From Candidatus Omnitrophota bacterium (GTDB taxonomy: Bacteria; Hinthialibacterota; Hinthialibacteria; Hinthialibacterales; Hinthialibacteraceae), in the NCBI GenBank assembly GCA_013177805.1, contig JABLXU010000036.1, forward strand, positions 1 to 61,369: a stretch of DNA of 61,369 bases, in the 5' to 3' direction. A program made the position numbers and the translations under genes. Numbering within the stretch: position 1 is the first letter of the stretch; every line of letters begins with the position of its first letter. Positions 44,646-53,312 of this stretch are shown here, one piece after another. Under the pieces are notes generated by a model, which was not told where the DNA came from, did not search any database, and was given only the letters and a program-made list of their open reading frames with translations.

Positions 44646-46073
44646 ATGACCGCGAATACACCGATGACTTTTGATCTCAAAAACGTATTGAACCAATACC
44701 AGGGGCAAGCCCAAGCCCTGCATGAAAAATACGTCAACACCGTTTTTGCCCATGTCCTGGATATGATCGGATTCGCCCATGAATACACCGAGGGAAAGGG
44801 ATGTTATCTGACCACCCGGGACGGCCGGACCATCTTCGATGGCTTGAGTGGATACGGTGTTTTCGGCATGGGCCGCAACCACCCCACGGTGATCCAGGCG
44901 ATCGAACAAGCCCTGGCTTTGGACCTGCCCAATCTGGTGCAGATGGATACCTTCCTCTTGAGCGGCCTCCTGGCGGAGAGATTGATCCGGATCGCGCCGG
45001 GGAACCGGTTGCAGCACGTTTTCTTCACCAACTCGGGCACGGAAGCGGCGGAAGGGGCCATCAAGTTCGCGCGGGCGGCCACCGGACGGCCCCGCATCCT
45101 GTTCAGCCAAGGGGCGTTTCATGGACTCACCACGGGGGCGCTGGCGCTCAACGGGGATGCGTCGTTCCGGGAGGGATTCGGCGATCTGCTGCCGGGAACC
45201 GAAGCGGTGGACTGGACCCAACTGGAGGCCCTGGAATACGAGTTGAAGAAAAAAAACGTCGCGGCGGTGGTCCTGGAACCGATCCGGGGCAAAGGTGTTT
45301 ATTATCCTCCGGATGACCGGGTGTATCCCACCTTGCAGCGGCTTTGCCGCGAAAACGGCACCCTGTTCATCGTGGATGAGATTCAATCCGGCCTGGGGCG
45401 CACGGGCCGCTGGTGGGCTTGCCAGCATTGGGACCTGGAACCGGATATTCTGCTTTGCGCCAAGGCGTTGAGCGGCGGCTTGGTGCCCATTGGCGCCATT
45501 CTCTACTCGGACGCCGTCTATCGGGGGGTGTTCAGCCGGCTGGACCGCTGCGTGGTGCATTCGTCCACTTTCGGGCAGAACGCCCTCGCCATGGTGGCCG
45601 GGCTGGCGGCATTGCATGTATTGGAGGAAGAGAACCTGGTCGAGCGGTCGGCCCGCCAGGGAGACCGATTGTTGGCCGGACTGCGGGAACTCCAGAAACG
45701 GCACGAACTCCTGCATGAGATCCGGGGCAAGGGATTGATGGTGGGCGTCGAGTTCGGCCCGCCGAAATCGCTGCGCTTGAAACCGGCCTGGACTCTCCTG
45801 CACACCGCGCAGAATGGGCTGTTCGCCCAGGCGGTGGTGATGCGTTTGTACCAAACCCATCACATTCTCACCCAGGTGGCGGGGCATCACCAGGAAGTAG
45901 TGAAATTCCTGCCACCGTTTATCATTACGGACGAGGAAGTGGACCGGCTCGTCTCCGCCCTGGATGAAGTCCTGCAGGAATGCAGCCGGTTTCCCGGCCC
46001 GGTCTGGTCCGTGGGCAAGCAGCTGGCCGGCGCGGCGGTACGGCAACACCTGTTCGGACGCGAATCCAGTTGA
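44646..46073 (+). CDS. Class-III PLP aminotransferase
   Basis: A 475-residue fold-type I aminotransferase of the ornithine/acetylornithine group. Key parts: NSGTEAAEGAIKFAR (phosphate-binding), GAFHGLTTGAL, IVDEIQSGLGRTG with Asp244 contacting the PLP ring nitrogen, and LCAKALSGG with Lys273 as Schiff-base residue. The extended N-terminus (about 45 residues before the fold) and the GRNHP motif are normal for the family. The amino donor and acceptor are not predictable. It is followed 17 bases later by the RND-type transporter, so the two are probably co-transcribed. Confidence 0.9.
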   Translation: MTANTPMTFDLKNVLNQYQGQAQALHEKYVNTVFAHVLDMIGFAHEYTEGKGCYLTTRDGRTIFDGLSGYGVFGMGRNHPTVIQAIEQALALDLPNLVQMDTFLLSGLLAERLIRIAPGNRLQHVFFTNSGTEAAEGAIKFARAATGRPRILFSQGAFHGLTTGALALNGDASFREGFGDLLPGTEAVDWTQLEALEYELKKKNVAAVVLEPIRGKGVYYPPDDRVYPTLQRLCRENGTLFIVDEIQSGLGRTGRWWACQHWDLEPDILLCAKALSGGLVPIGAILYSDAVYRGVFSRLDRCVVHSSTFGQNALAMVAGLAALHVLEEENLVERSARQGDRLLAGLRELQKRHELLHEIRGKGLMVGVEFGPPKSLRLKPAWTLLHTAQNGLFAQAVVMRLYQTHHILTQVAGHHQEVVKFLPPFIITDEEVDRLVSALDEVLQECSRFPGPVWSVGKQLAGAAVRQHLFGRESS

Positions 46074-46090
46074 ACCCCCTGGTTTGACTT

Positions 46091-49072
46091 ATGAGAGCCT
46101 TCCTCTTTTCCCTGATTCATGCCCTGGTCACGCGTCATCCCCGCACGGTTTCACTCGTGTCGTTGATTCTCGCGGCGGTGGCGGGGATTTACGGAACTCT
46201 CCACATGGAGATGATCACCGATCAGGACCGTCTGCTTTCCGAAGAACTCCCCTACCATCACCGCTACATGAATTTCGTCCGGAATTACGGCGACTTGGAA
46301 TTCATCTACATCTTAATCGAAGGCCCGTCGAAAGAACGGATGGCCGCGTTCGCGGACGCGTTGGCCGCCCGTCTGCGCCAAAGCGACGACGTGAAGGATG
46401 TCGTGTACGAGTTCGACACCGCCTGGGCCAAAGACTACGCGCTGTATTTCGAGGAATTCCCGCTGAAGGAGATCCGCCGCCTGCGGGAGGAACTCGAAAA
46501 AAACCGGAAGGAACTGGAATCCCTGTTTCGGGTCCGCTCCGTGGATGAAATCCTTCTTGAAATATCCCGTTCGATCCAGATGCCCGGTGGAGAGGTGGAA
46601 GCGGCTACAACGGACACACTGGACAATTTGGACGATCTTGCTCCCGTGCTCGCGGCCTTGCGGAGCCATCCTCCGGAAGGTTGGGCGGAACTCTACCGCT
46701 TCCAGGAGGAGTGGGAGAAGGATGCGCCCGCGGAAAAGCGGTACAACTGGTCGGGCAAAGGAAACGCTTTGCTCATGCTGGTGATGCCGGACAAGGATTA
46801 CTCGACGCTCAGTGTCATCGAAGAGCCCCTCAAGCGCATCCGGGCGGATATCTGGCTGACCAAACAGGAATTTCCCGATGTGAACGCCGGGATGACCGGA
46901 CGGCCCGTGCTGCAAGCGGATGAAATGCGGACCACCAACGATGATATGCAAAAGGCCAGCATTTTGGCGTTCTTCGGGGTGGCTTTGTTGTACATCATCT
47001 TTTATCGCGAGCTGGCGCGCCCCGTGTATACCATGATCGCCTTGCTATGCGCCATGGGATGGACTTATGGCTTCGTGGCGTTGACCCTCGGGCATTTGAA
47101 CCTGCTCTCGCTGGTGTTCGCGCTGACCCTCATCGGCCTGGGCGCCGATTTTGGAATCCATTTCTTGCACCGCTATCAGGAAGGCTTGCAGGCGGAAGGC
47201 GATCCCTCCCGGGCGGTGACGGGCGCGTTGCACCGGGCGGGCCCGGGCATCTTGACCGGCGCGGTCACCACCTCGGTGGCTTTTTTGTTGGCGATGTTAA
47301 CGGATTTCCTGGGCCTGGCGGAATTGGGCTACGTGGCCGGGATTGGAATCTTGTTCTGCCTGGCGGCCATGCTCATCACCCTGCCCGCGTTTTATGTGAC
47401 GCACGACCGGCATTTCCGGCGGGGGGAAAAACTCCCGGTTCCCCTTCATTTGATGGGGTTGCGTCACGCCTCCCGTTATCCCCGGGCGCTGATGGCTGCC
47501 GTGGTGATTGCCACGCTGGGTTTCAGCGAACAGATCGGCCGGGTCCGGTTCGACGACAATCTGCTTGAAATGCAAGCGGAAGGATTGGAGTCGGTCGAGT
47601 ACGAACACAAATTGATCGACGAATCCCAATACTCCACCTGGTACTGCGCCTTCGTGGAGCGGAGCATGGAGGACGTGCGGCGCACCGTCCGTCAGCTCCA
47701 GAACCATCCCACCGTTGCCGGAGTGGACAGCCTCCATTCCGTGCTTCCCGATATCCCCCCCGGCCGGCGCGCGGCCATCCAGTCCTTGCGGGACACCTTA
47801 GCCTTCGTCACCGCCGAACCGGAACCCGCCTATTACCCCAACTCCCTTCTTTACCGTTCCCTGGTTCGGAAAATCAACGACATGGCGGATCAAATCGAGC
47901 AATGGAAAAAATTGCGGGCCATGGCGGAGGAAGCCGCCCGGGCTCCCCGGCCGTCTCCCGAGGTCGTGGCCTCCCCGGCCTCCCTGCCGCTCGAGCCGAT
48001 CGAGTCCATGCTGACGCCCGAACAGCGCGAGATGATGATGAGTCATCCCGAGATGGCCGCCCAGATGCTTTCGCAAATGGGTCTGGCGGATCTGTCGGGT
48101 GTGGCCGCCGGGACAGAAACTCCCCCTCCGGCAATGCCTGAACTCCCGGAGATCCCGGAAATTCCCGGGGAATTGGTGAAGCAACTCGAGACGTTAAAAG
48201 AACTCGCGGCGCTGTTATCCGGGCCGGAGGAGACGGTGCGGGAACGGCTCCGGACCGCCAACCGGTTGTTGTTCGAACGCCCCCGGCAAGCCTTGCGCCT
48301 GATGTCCCGCCTGGCCAGGGCGGAAGAACCCACGCCGGAAATTCTGCCTCCCATGTTCAACCGGTTATTCGTCGGCAATGATGGCAGTTATTTGATTATG
48401 GCTTATCCCAAGGAAAACATCTGGGAAACCGAGCACATGAAAGAGTTCGTGGACGCCATGCGGGCCATCGATCCCGAGGTCACGGGGACGCCGATTCAGG
48501 TGTACGAATCCAGCCAGCTGATGCGCAACGCCTTCCTGCGCGTGGGCCTCATGTCCCTGGGCACGGTGAGTCTGCTGGTGTTATTGGATTTCGGATCGAT
48601 CAGTTCCTTCTTGTATGTGATGACCACGCTGCTCCTGGGCATCGTGTGGATGACGGAGATCATGGGATTCTTCGAAGTTCATTTGAATCTGGCCAACTTT
48701 TTCGCTATTCCCATCCTGATCGGGATCGGAGTGGACAACGCCGTGCATTTCCAGCACCGTTTTCTGGAAAATTATGATGTGGAAGAAAGCATGTTCACCT
48801 CGGGGACAACCCTTACGCTCACGACGCTGACCACCGCCGTGGGCTTTGGTTCGTTGATGTTCGCCTCGCATAAGGGACTCGCCAGCATGGGCGTGTTGAT
48901 GACCCTGGGCGCTTTCACCTGCTGGTTCTCTTGTATTATCTTTCTCCCCACCTTGCTCAAGTTGCTATCCCGGAAATACAAAAACCGGCAGCGGGAACGA
49001 ATCCAAGGGAACGCGGCTCCGCCGGCTAGGGAGCCGCTCGAAGAACCCGTGGAAGAAACCACAGTCCGATAG
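46091..49072 (+). CDS. HpnN-like RND/MMPL-family lipid transporter
   Basis: A 993-residue inner-membrane protein with two RND halves. The first helix is at residues 18-38. A large periplasmic domain follows, then a helix bundle with LGADFGIHFLHRYQEG, the conserved MMPL/SSD Asp-containing segment, repeated in the second half as IGVDNAVHFQHRFLENY. The pattern fits the hopanoid transporter HpnN and MMPL lipid exporters. The second periplasmic domain contains an unusual Met- and Pro-rich stretch (LTPEQREMMMSHPEMAAQML, then PELPEIPEIPGEL) at about residues 635-695. No hopanoid synthesis genes are in the window, so the cargo is uncertain. Confidence 0.85.
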   Translation: MRAFLFSLIHALVTRHPRTVSLVSLILAAVAGIYGTLHMEMITDQDRLLSEELPYHHRYMNFVRNYGDLEFIYILIEGPSKERMAAFADALAARLRQSDDVKDVVYEFDTAWAKDYALYFEEFPLKEIRRLREELEKNRKELESLFRVRSVDEILLEISRSIQMPGGEVEAATTDTLDNLDDLAPVLAALRSHPPEGWAELYRFQEEWEKDAPAEKRYNWSGKGNALLMLVMPDKDYSTLSVIEEPLKRIRADIWLTKQEFPDVNAGMTGRPVLQADEMRTTNDDMQKASILAFFGVALLYIIFYRELARPVYTMIALLCAMGWTYGFVALTLGHLNLLSLVFALTLIGLGADFGIHFLHRYQEGLQAEGDPSRAVTGALHRAGPGILTGAVTTSVAFLLAMLTDFLGLAELGYVAGIGILFCLAAMLITLPAFYVTHDRHFRRGEKLPVPLHLMGLRHASRYPRALMAAVVIATLGFSEQIGRVRFDDNLLEMQAEGLESVEYEHKLIDESQYSTWYCAFVERSMEDVRRTVRQLQNHPTVAGVDSLHSVLPDIPPGRRAAIQSLRDTLAFVTAEPEPAYYPNSLLYRSLVRKINDMADQIEQWKKLRAMAEEAARAPRPSPEVVASPASLPLEPIESMLTPEQREMMMSHPEMAAQMLSQMGLADLSGVAAGTETPPPAMPELPEIPEIPGELVKQLETLKELAALLSGPEETVRERLRTANRLLFERPRQALRLMSRLARAEEPTPEILPPMFNRLFVGNDGSYLIMAYPKENIWETEHMKEFVDAMRAIDPEVTGTPIQVYESSQLMRNAFLRVGLMSLGTVSLLVLLDFGSISSFLYVMTTLLLGIVWMTEIMGFFEVHLNLANFFAIPILIGIGVDNAVHFQHRFLENYDVEESMFTSGTTLTLTTLTTAVGFGSLMFASHKGLASMGVLMTLGAFTCWFSCIIFLPTLLKLLSRKYKNRQRERIQGNAAPPAREPLEEPVEETTVR

Positions 49073-49092
49073 GCGTTTGAAGGAGGGTGTTT

Positions 49093-49173
49093 TCATTTGC
49101 CCTTGGGGCGCCGGCCGCGGGCAGGGGCGCCGAATTCATCCTTGATGAGAGGGTTCCGGTGCCCTTTTTTCAT
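49093..49173 (-). CDS. Possible small basic protein with AT-hook-like tail
   Basis: A 26-codon frame on the minus strand, starting 19 bases after the glycosyltransferase stop, so it could be the last gene of that operon. It begins MKKGHRNPLIKDEF and ends with ARGRRPKGK, resembling an AT-hook (RGRP core). Only a weak GGA precedes it. Short and unsupported by homology I can recall; it may be chance. Confidence 0.3.
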   Translation of the reverse strand: MKKGHRNPLIKDEFGAPARGRRPKGK

Positions 49174-49192
49174 ATGATTCATCCGAATTTTG

Positions 49193-50821
49193 TCACTTCG
49201 GCACTTCGTACAGCGCGATCAGCGGCACGCCGCTGATCTCCACCATGGCCAGCGGGCGGCAGCGGTAATAAAGGAATTGTTCCGCCCGGCTGAACATGCC
49301 CTGGCGGCATTGCAGCAAGTAATAATCGGCGGGATCGCTGATCGTGGCCCGGAGCCAGCCGCGGTCAATGTAATATTGGACCACCTCGAATGACATGCTG
49401 GCCGGTTTGACTGTTTTCCCCTCGGGAATGATCTGGTTGAGGGTGTCTAAAAAATCCCGGGTGAGGGCGTCGCACCAATAGGTGGTCTCCATGCCCCATC
49501 TCCAGGCCCCCGCGACGCCGCCCGCGATTTCGTTGTAATACGCCAGATAATAGGGCCGGATCTGGATATATGACACGGCGGGGGGAACAGTCAACGCGGT
49601 GAACAACAGCGCATGGATGATCCATGATTTCCATTTTCCTTCCAGAGGGCGGGCCGCCGCGTGATATCCGAAACCCGCCAAACACGCGGCGAAGGGAAAG
49701 CACGGCAGGAACAACCGGCAGCCGTCATAAGCCTTGGCCAGGGGCAGCAAGATGATGGCCAGGGGTGTGGCGAAATGCAGCACCAGAAAGAGATGCGCGC
49801 CTCCAGGACCGCACCACCACGACCCGGCGGACAGCGGTTCCCGGTTCCATTTCCAAAGAAGCGGTTTTGCCAATCCCACGATTCCCAACACCAAAATGAA
49901 GAAGGGCAGGGTGAAAAGCAGCATCACCAGGGGGTAATGCCAGGGCGTCCGCTGGTAATAGACGGTTCCCAAATAATAGAGAGGGATAGGAGTCTTGGAG
50001 GCGTAATCGAAAAACCGCTCGACGACCCGGTTCCAGGTGTCGTGCCACAGCCAGGGCTGCAAGCCGATGTAGAGCATGGGGGCTAAGAGAATCGCCCAGC
50101 CGGCCGCCCCCAAAGCCCGCCTCCAGGAATCGCTTTCCTTCCAATGGAAGGTGCCGAGCATCACCAGCACCCAGGTGAGCAAGGGAAATGGCAGAAACAC
50201 GGCATGCAGTTTGGTGGCAAACGCCAGGGCGTAGGCCAGCCCGAACCAGAACGGCCGCAGTTTCCCATGCCACACGAGAAAGCCAGACGCCGCCGCCCAG
50301 AACCACCAACACATGATGGGGATATCCAGACTGAAGACATGCGCGTGGCCGAATACACGGGGCATGAAGGCCAGAGACAACGCGCCGGCCAGCGCCGGGG
50401 CGCGGGGCAGGATCAGCCGCAAGAACAGGTAGATTGTAGCCAGCAAGGCCGCGAATTTTACAGCCGAGGGGATGCGCAAAGCCACGATTTCATCCACCCA
50501 GGGCGAGAACAGAAGATACGAAACCGCGGCCACGGTACGGGGAGGCGAAGGATGGTCGGACCGGGTGTACCAGTAATGGTCGATCGTCTCTTTTGAAAAA
50601 GGCGAGTCCAGGGTGAAGAGGCCCCGAATCCAGGCGGCTTGGTTCTTGGCGGCGGGGAAATTGGGTGCCCCTTCGTCCCAGGTCACTCCCGGCATCGGCA
50701 ATTCGCTGAAAAGCCAAAGAAAAACCGCCAGGGCCAGCACCAGGGAGATTATAAAATCCCGGCACTCCAGGGGATTGAAGGAGGACGCCGTCTCCGGCAC
50801 GGGAGGGGTGGTTTCGGGCAT
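49193..50821 (-). CDS. Membrane glycosyltransferase, GT39/ArnT-like
   Basis: A 542-residue protein with about 11 membrane segments. After the first helix, PGVTWDEGAPNFP holds the Asp-Glu pair that is catalytic in PMT/ArnT-type, lipid-linked-sugar transferases. FMPRVFGHAHVFSLDIPIMCWWF and AYALAFATKLHAVFLPF follow the family order, and a soluble C-terminal domain begins near residue 440. It probably adds a sugar to a lipid or protein on the periplasmic face. ATG 50821 directly follows the methyltransferase stop, so the genes form one operon with the GT4 and SAM methyltransferase for glycan building. Confidence 0.82.
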   Translation of the reverse strand: MPETTPPVPETASSFNPLECRDFIISLVLALAVFLWLFSELPMPGVTWDEGAPNFPAAKNQAAWIRGLFTLDSPFSKETIDHYWYTRSDHPSPPRTVAAVSYLLFSPWVDEIVALRIPSAVKFAALLATIYLFLRLILPRAPALAGALSLAFMPRVFGHAHVFSLDIPIMCWWFWAAASGFLVWHGKLRPFWFGLAYALAFATKLHAVFLPFPLLTWVLVMLGTFHWKESDSWRRALGAAGWAILLAPMLYIGLQPWLWHDTWNRVVERFFDYASKTPIPLYYLGTVYYQRTPWHYPLVMLLFTLPFFILVLGIVGLAKPLLWKWNREPLSAGSWWCGPGGAHLFLVLHFATPLAIILLPLAKAYDGCRLFLPCFPFAACLAGFGYHAAARPLEGKWKSWIIHALLFTALTVPPAVSYIQIRPYYLAYYNEIAGGVAGAWRWGMETTYWCDALTRDFLDTLNQIIPEGKTVKPASMSFEVVQYYIDRGWLRATISDPADYYLLQCRQGMFSRAEQFLYYRCRPLAMVEISGVPLIALYEVPK

Positions 50822-50822
50822 G

Positions 50823-51551
50823 TCAACCGGGTGGCCGCGCATGAGGTTTGCGCGCGGCGGCGATATAGTTCAACGCGTAGAGCTTGCGCTTTTCGACTCG
50901 TTCATCGATCCAGCATACCAGTTTGGCATATCCCGAGTTTATCCGAATCGCCAGCCGGTTGATACCCGGCACACCGAAGAGCAACGCTTTGGCGGTCATC
51001 GAGGGGATATGCCCTAAAAATGACAACAAGCCGCCCGCGGGGAGGATTTCTTCCACGGCCAACCCCGCGCGGCGCAGTAACACGTCGAGGCCGTGACGGG
51101 TATATCGGAAATAATCGTGCGGTTCGTTGTGGAGATAAGCCAGATGCGGCACGCTGAGTAATACCGTCCCTCCCGGTTTGAGACAACGGAAAAATTCACG
51201 CAAGGCCCGTTCGGGATCCGGTACATGCTCCAGCACCTGCAGGCAAAGGATAGAATCAAGCGATTCATCCCGTAGCGGAAGATCGAGCACCGAGCCCACA
51301 GTCTTCAATCCCGGCCGGGGCTGTACATCCAAAGGAATATATTCCTCCACGTACTTGTCCACCTGGCAGGCGAAAGCCATGCGGCCCGCGCCCGCGTCCA
51401 GACAGCGGCCGCGGAGGTATTGGCGCATCCGGGGCCGCAAGGCGCGGTACAGGCTCCAGCGGGTTGGGGAGAGGGAGAAATAGTGTTCATCCCCCGCCAA
51501 CCGGTCGGCGGCGGCGCGGTCGCGTTGTTTCAGCCAATCATAGAAGCTCAT
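50823..51551 (-). CDS. Class I SAM-dependent methyltransferase
   Basis: A 242-residue methyltransferase (type 11). The SAM-binding motif I is CLDAGAGRMAFACQVD. The acidic residue after strand 2 is in IPLDVQPRPG, motif II/III is SLDSILCLQVLEHVPDPERAL, followed by LKPGGTVLLSVPH. It overlaps the upstream glycosyltransferase end by 14 bases. By context it may methylate a glycan precursor; the target is not evident. Confidence 0.88.
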   Translation of the reverse strand: MSFYDWLKQRDRAAADRLAGDEHYFSLSPTRWSLYRALRPRMRQYLRGRCLDAGAGRMAFACQVDKYVEEYIPLDVQPRPGLKTVGSVLDLPLRDESLDSILCLQVLEHVPDPERALREFFRCLKPGGTVLLSVPHLAYLHNEPHDYFRYTRHGLDVLLRRAGLAVEEILPAGGLLSFLGHIPSMTAKALLFGVPGINRLAIRINSGYAKLVCWIDERVEKRKLYALNYIAAARKPHARPPG

Positions 51552-52749
51552 GGCGTTTCATTTTATCCAGAATTTGCCGGTACAAATCATAGTAGCGCGC
51601 GGCCACGTCCGCCCAGGAGAAATTCCAGGCGTGTTCCCGGGACCGGATCCCCATTTCCCTTACCGCCTCGGGATGGTGAATCCATTGCCTCAGCGTCTCC
51701 GCCAATCGATCGACATCGCCTTGGGGGACGATCGCTCCGTTGCCACGGATGAGTTCGCGGCTGCCTCCGGTGTCCGTCAGCAACAAGGGCAATCCGCAGG
51801 CCATGGCTTCAAGCGCGGCGTTGGACATCCCCTCCGCGTACGACGGCAGGACAAAGATATCGCACCGGCACAAGAACGCGGCTACTTGTTCCTTCTCCAT
51901 CCGCCCATGGAAATGCACCCGGTCGGAAATCTCCAGGGACGCCGCCAGATTCCGCAGAGGCGTTTCCTCGGGCCCGTCGCCGATAATATGGCATTGGAAA
52001 GAACAATTCACGGCGGCAAGCCTGGCGCAAGCCTGAATCAGGATATCAATGCCCTTGCGGGGGATCAGCCGGGCAGCCGTAACGAGGATCATTTCCCGGT
52101 GGACATCCGGTGCGTCTTTGGATTCACCGGGTTTGAATTGTTCTAGATCGACGCCGTTGGGGATCACATCGGCCTGAAGATGAGGAAACTGGGATTCGAA
52201 CCGCTCCTTTAATCCCTGGCTGTTGGCGACAACGCGCCGGGCGGAGCCGTAAATCCGTTTGAACAAGGGGCGAAGAAACAGGTAATCCAGCGAGAAACGG
52301 CGGTTGTAGCCGGGCACATCGGATCCCCGCACGGAAACCAGGTAAGGAATTTGGGAACGGTTCCAATAGGCCAGCCAGCCGGAGGGGAACCCGAAAAACA
52401 CATGGCACAAGTCGAATGAGTTAACTTTAAGCAGTTGTTTCAAATAAGCGTGATGGATCAGCAGATAGCGGAGCACTTCGGAACGCCGCCAGTACAGCAG
52501 GTCGCGCTTGGGCTGAGGCAGGCGGTGGATCAAGACGTTGGGCGGATAGGTTTCATCGATTTTTTCCGTTTCTGTGGTGGTCGTGATCAGGAGAACGTGC
52601 AAATCGGGATAGCGCGTGAATTCCTTGAGAATATGCCGGTGGGCACTGCCGCCGCCTCCGCCGATGGGGGGGAACTCGTAATTCAAGGAAAGGAGGCGCA
52701 ATTCACGGGAATGCACAGAGCGAACCGGGGACTGGGGATCAACGGTCAT
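51538..52749 (-). CDS. GT4-family glycosyltransferase
   Basis: A 403-residue GT-B glycosyltransferase. The N-terminal domain has LLSLNYEFPPIGGGGGSAHRH. The C-terminal nucleotide-sugar domain has VTAARLIPRKGIDILIQA, IIGDGPEETPLR, VHFHGRMEKEQVAAFL and the EX7E motif PSYAEGMSNAALEAMACGLP. It is retaining and probably cytoplasmic, with unknown sugar specificity. The start at 52749 is tentative: a longer frame to 52839 exists, but that part overlaps zapA and is not conserved-looking. Confidence 0.88.
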   Translation of the reverse strand: MTVDPQSPVRSVHSRELRLLSLNYEFPPIGGGGGSAHRHILKEFTRYPDLHVLLITTTTETEKIDETYPPNVLIHRLPQPKRDLLYWRRSEVLRYLLIHHAYLKQLLKVNSFDLCHVFFGFPSGWLAYWNRSQIPYLVSVRGSDVPGYNRRFSLDYLFLRPLFKRIYGSARRVVANSQGLKERFESQFPHLQADVIPNGVDLEQFKPGESKDAPDVHREMILVTAARLIPRKGIDILIQACARLAAVNCSFQCHIIGDGPEETPLRNLAASLEISDRVHFHGRMEKEQVAAFLCRCDIFVLPSYAEGMSNAALEAMACGLPLLLTDTGGSRELIRGNGAIVPQGDVDRLAETLRQWIHHPEAVREMGIRSREHAWNFSWADVAARYYDLYRQILDKMKRHELL

Positions 52750-53029
52750 CCAGATGAATGGTTTTATCAAGGATTTGGCCCGCTTTTTCGGCCGCGGCTT
52801 CCAGAAGTTCATCCTGCCTTTGCGCCAGGCGCAGATCATCGGCGATGTTGATGGCGGCCAGAAGGGCGATCTGAAGAGCGGGCGCCGTGGGAGAATGGTT
52901 GGCGATTTCCTGCACCCGCGCGCGGACGTACTCGCAGACCTGGCGGACGGCCTGGGGATTCTCGCCGCCCCGCAATTGCAACCGTGTGCCTAGAATCTCG
53001 ACGGTGATGGTACTGGAATCGCCGGCCAT
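52739..53029 (-). CDS. zapA: Cell division protein ZapA
   Basis: A 96-residue ZapA: the STITVEILGTRLQLRGGENP N-terminal domain, VCEYVRARVQEIA, then a C-terminal coiled coil (IALLAAINIADDLRLAQRQDEL). ZapA cross-links FtsZ filaments at the division ring. Its place after pheT matches a widely conserved order. No 6S RNA is found downstream, because the next gene overlaps by 11 bases. Confidence 0.88.
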   Translation of the reverse strand: MAGDSSTITVEILGTRLQLRGGENPQAVRQVCEYVRARVQEIANHSPTAPALQIALLAAINIADDLRLAQRQDELLEAAAEKAGQILDKTIHLDDR

Positions 53030-53058
53030 CGCCTTGACTCCCTTCCCACAGGCTGGAA

Positions 53059-53295
53059 TCAGGATTCCATCTGTTCGATTTTATTGATGATGGATTGGAT
53101 GCGTTCTCTCACTTCGGTCCGGGTGGCGGTGACCGAATGGACTTGGGCCGCCAACTCATCCCGTTGGCGCTGAATTTCACCAATCTCTTCTTGCAAGCGC
53201 CTGCGTTCTTCCCGTAAAACACTGATGGTGTGCATCAGGTCCTCAACCCGTTGATCCAACGATTCCAAAATTTCCATCAGATTTTCATTACTCAT
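53059..53295 (-). CDS. Small coiled-coil protein, ZapB-like
   Basis: A 78-residue almost wholly coiled-coil protein (heptads from LDQRVEDLMHTISVLREERR onwards). Its size, composition and position beside zapA resemble ZapB, which bridges ZapA and MatP, but coiled coils give little sequence evidence. The start has GAGGAG six bases upstream. It lies 17 bases after pheT and 29 before zapA. Confidence 0.7.
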   Translation of the reverse strand: MSNENLMEILESLDQRVEDLMHTISVLREERRRLQEEIGEIQRQRDELAAQVHSVTATRTEVRERIQSIINKIEQMES

Positions 53296-53312
53296 CGTGT
53301 CTCCTCATGCTC

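Noticed and set aside
44631..46049. 472-codon open frame antisense to the aminotransferase
   Set aside because: Coincidental open frame; the sense strand has full PLP-enzyme motifs.
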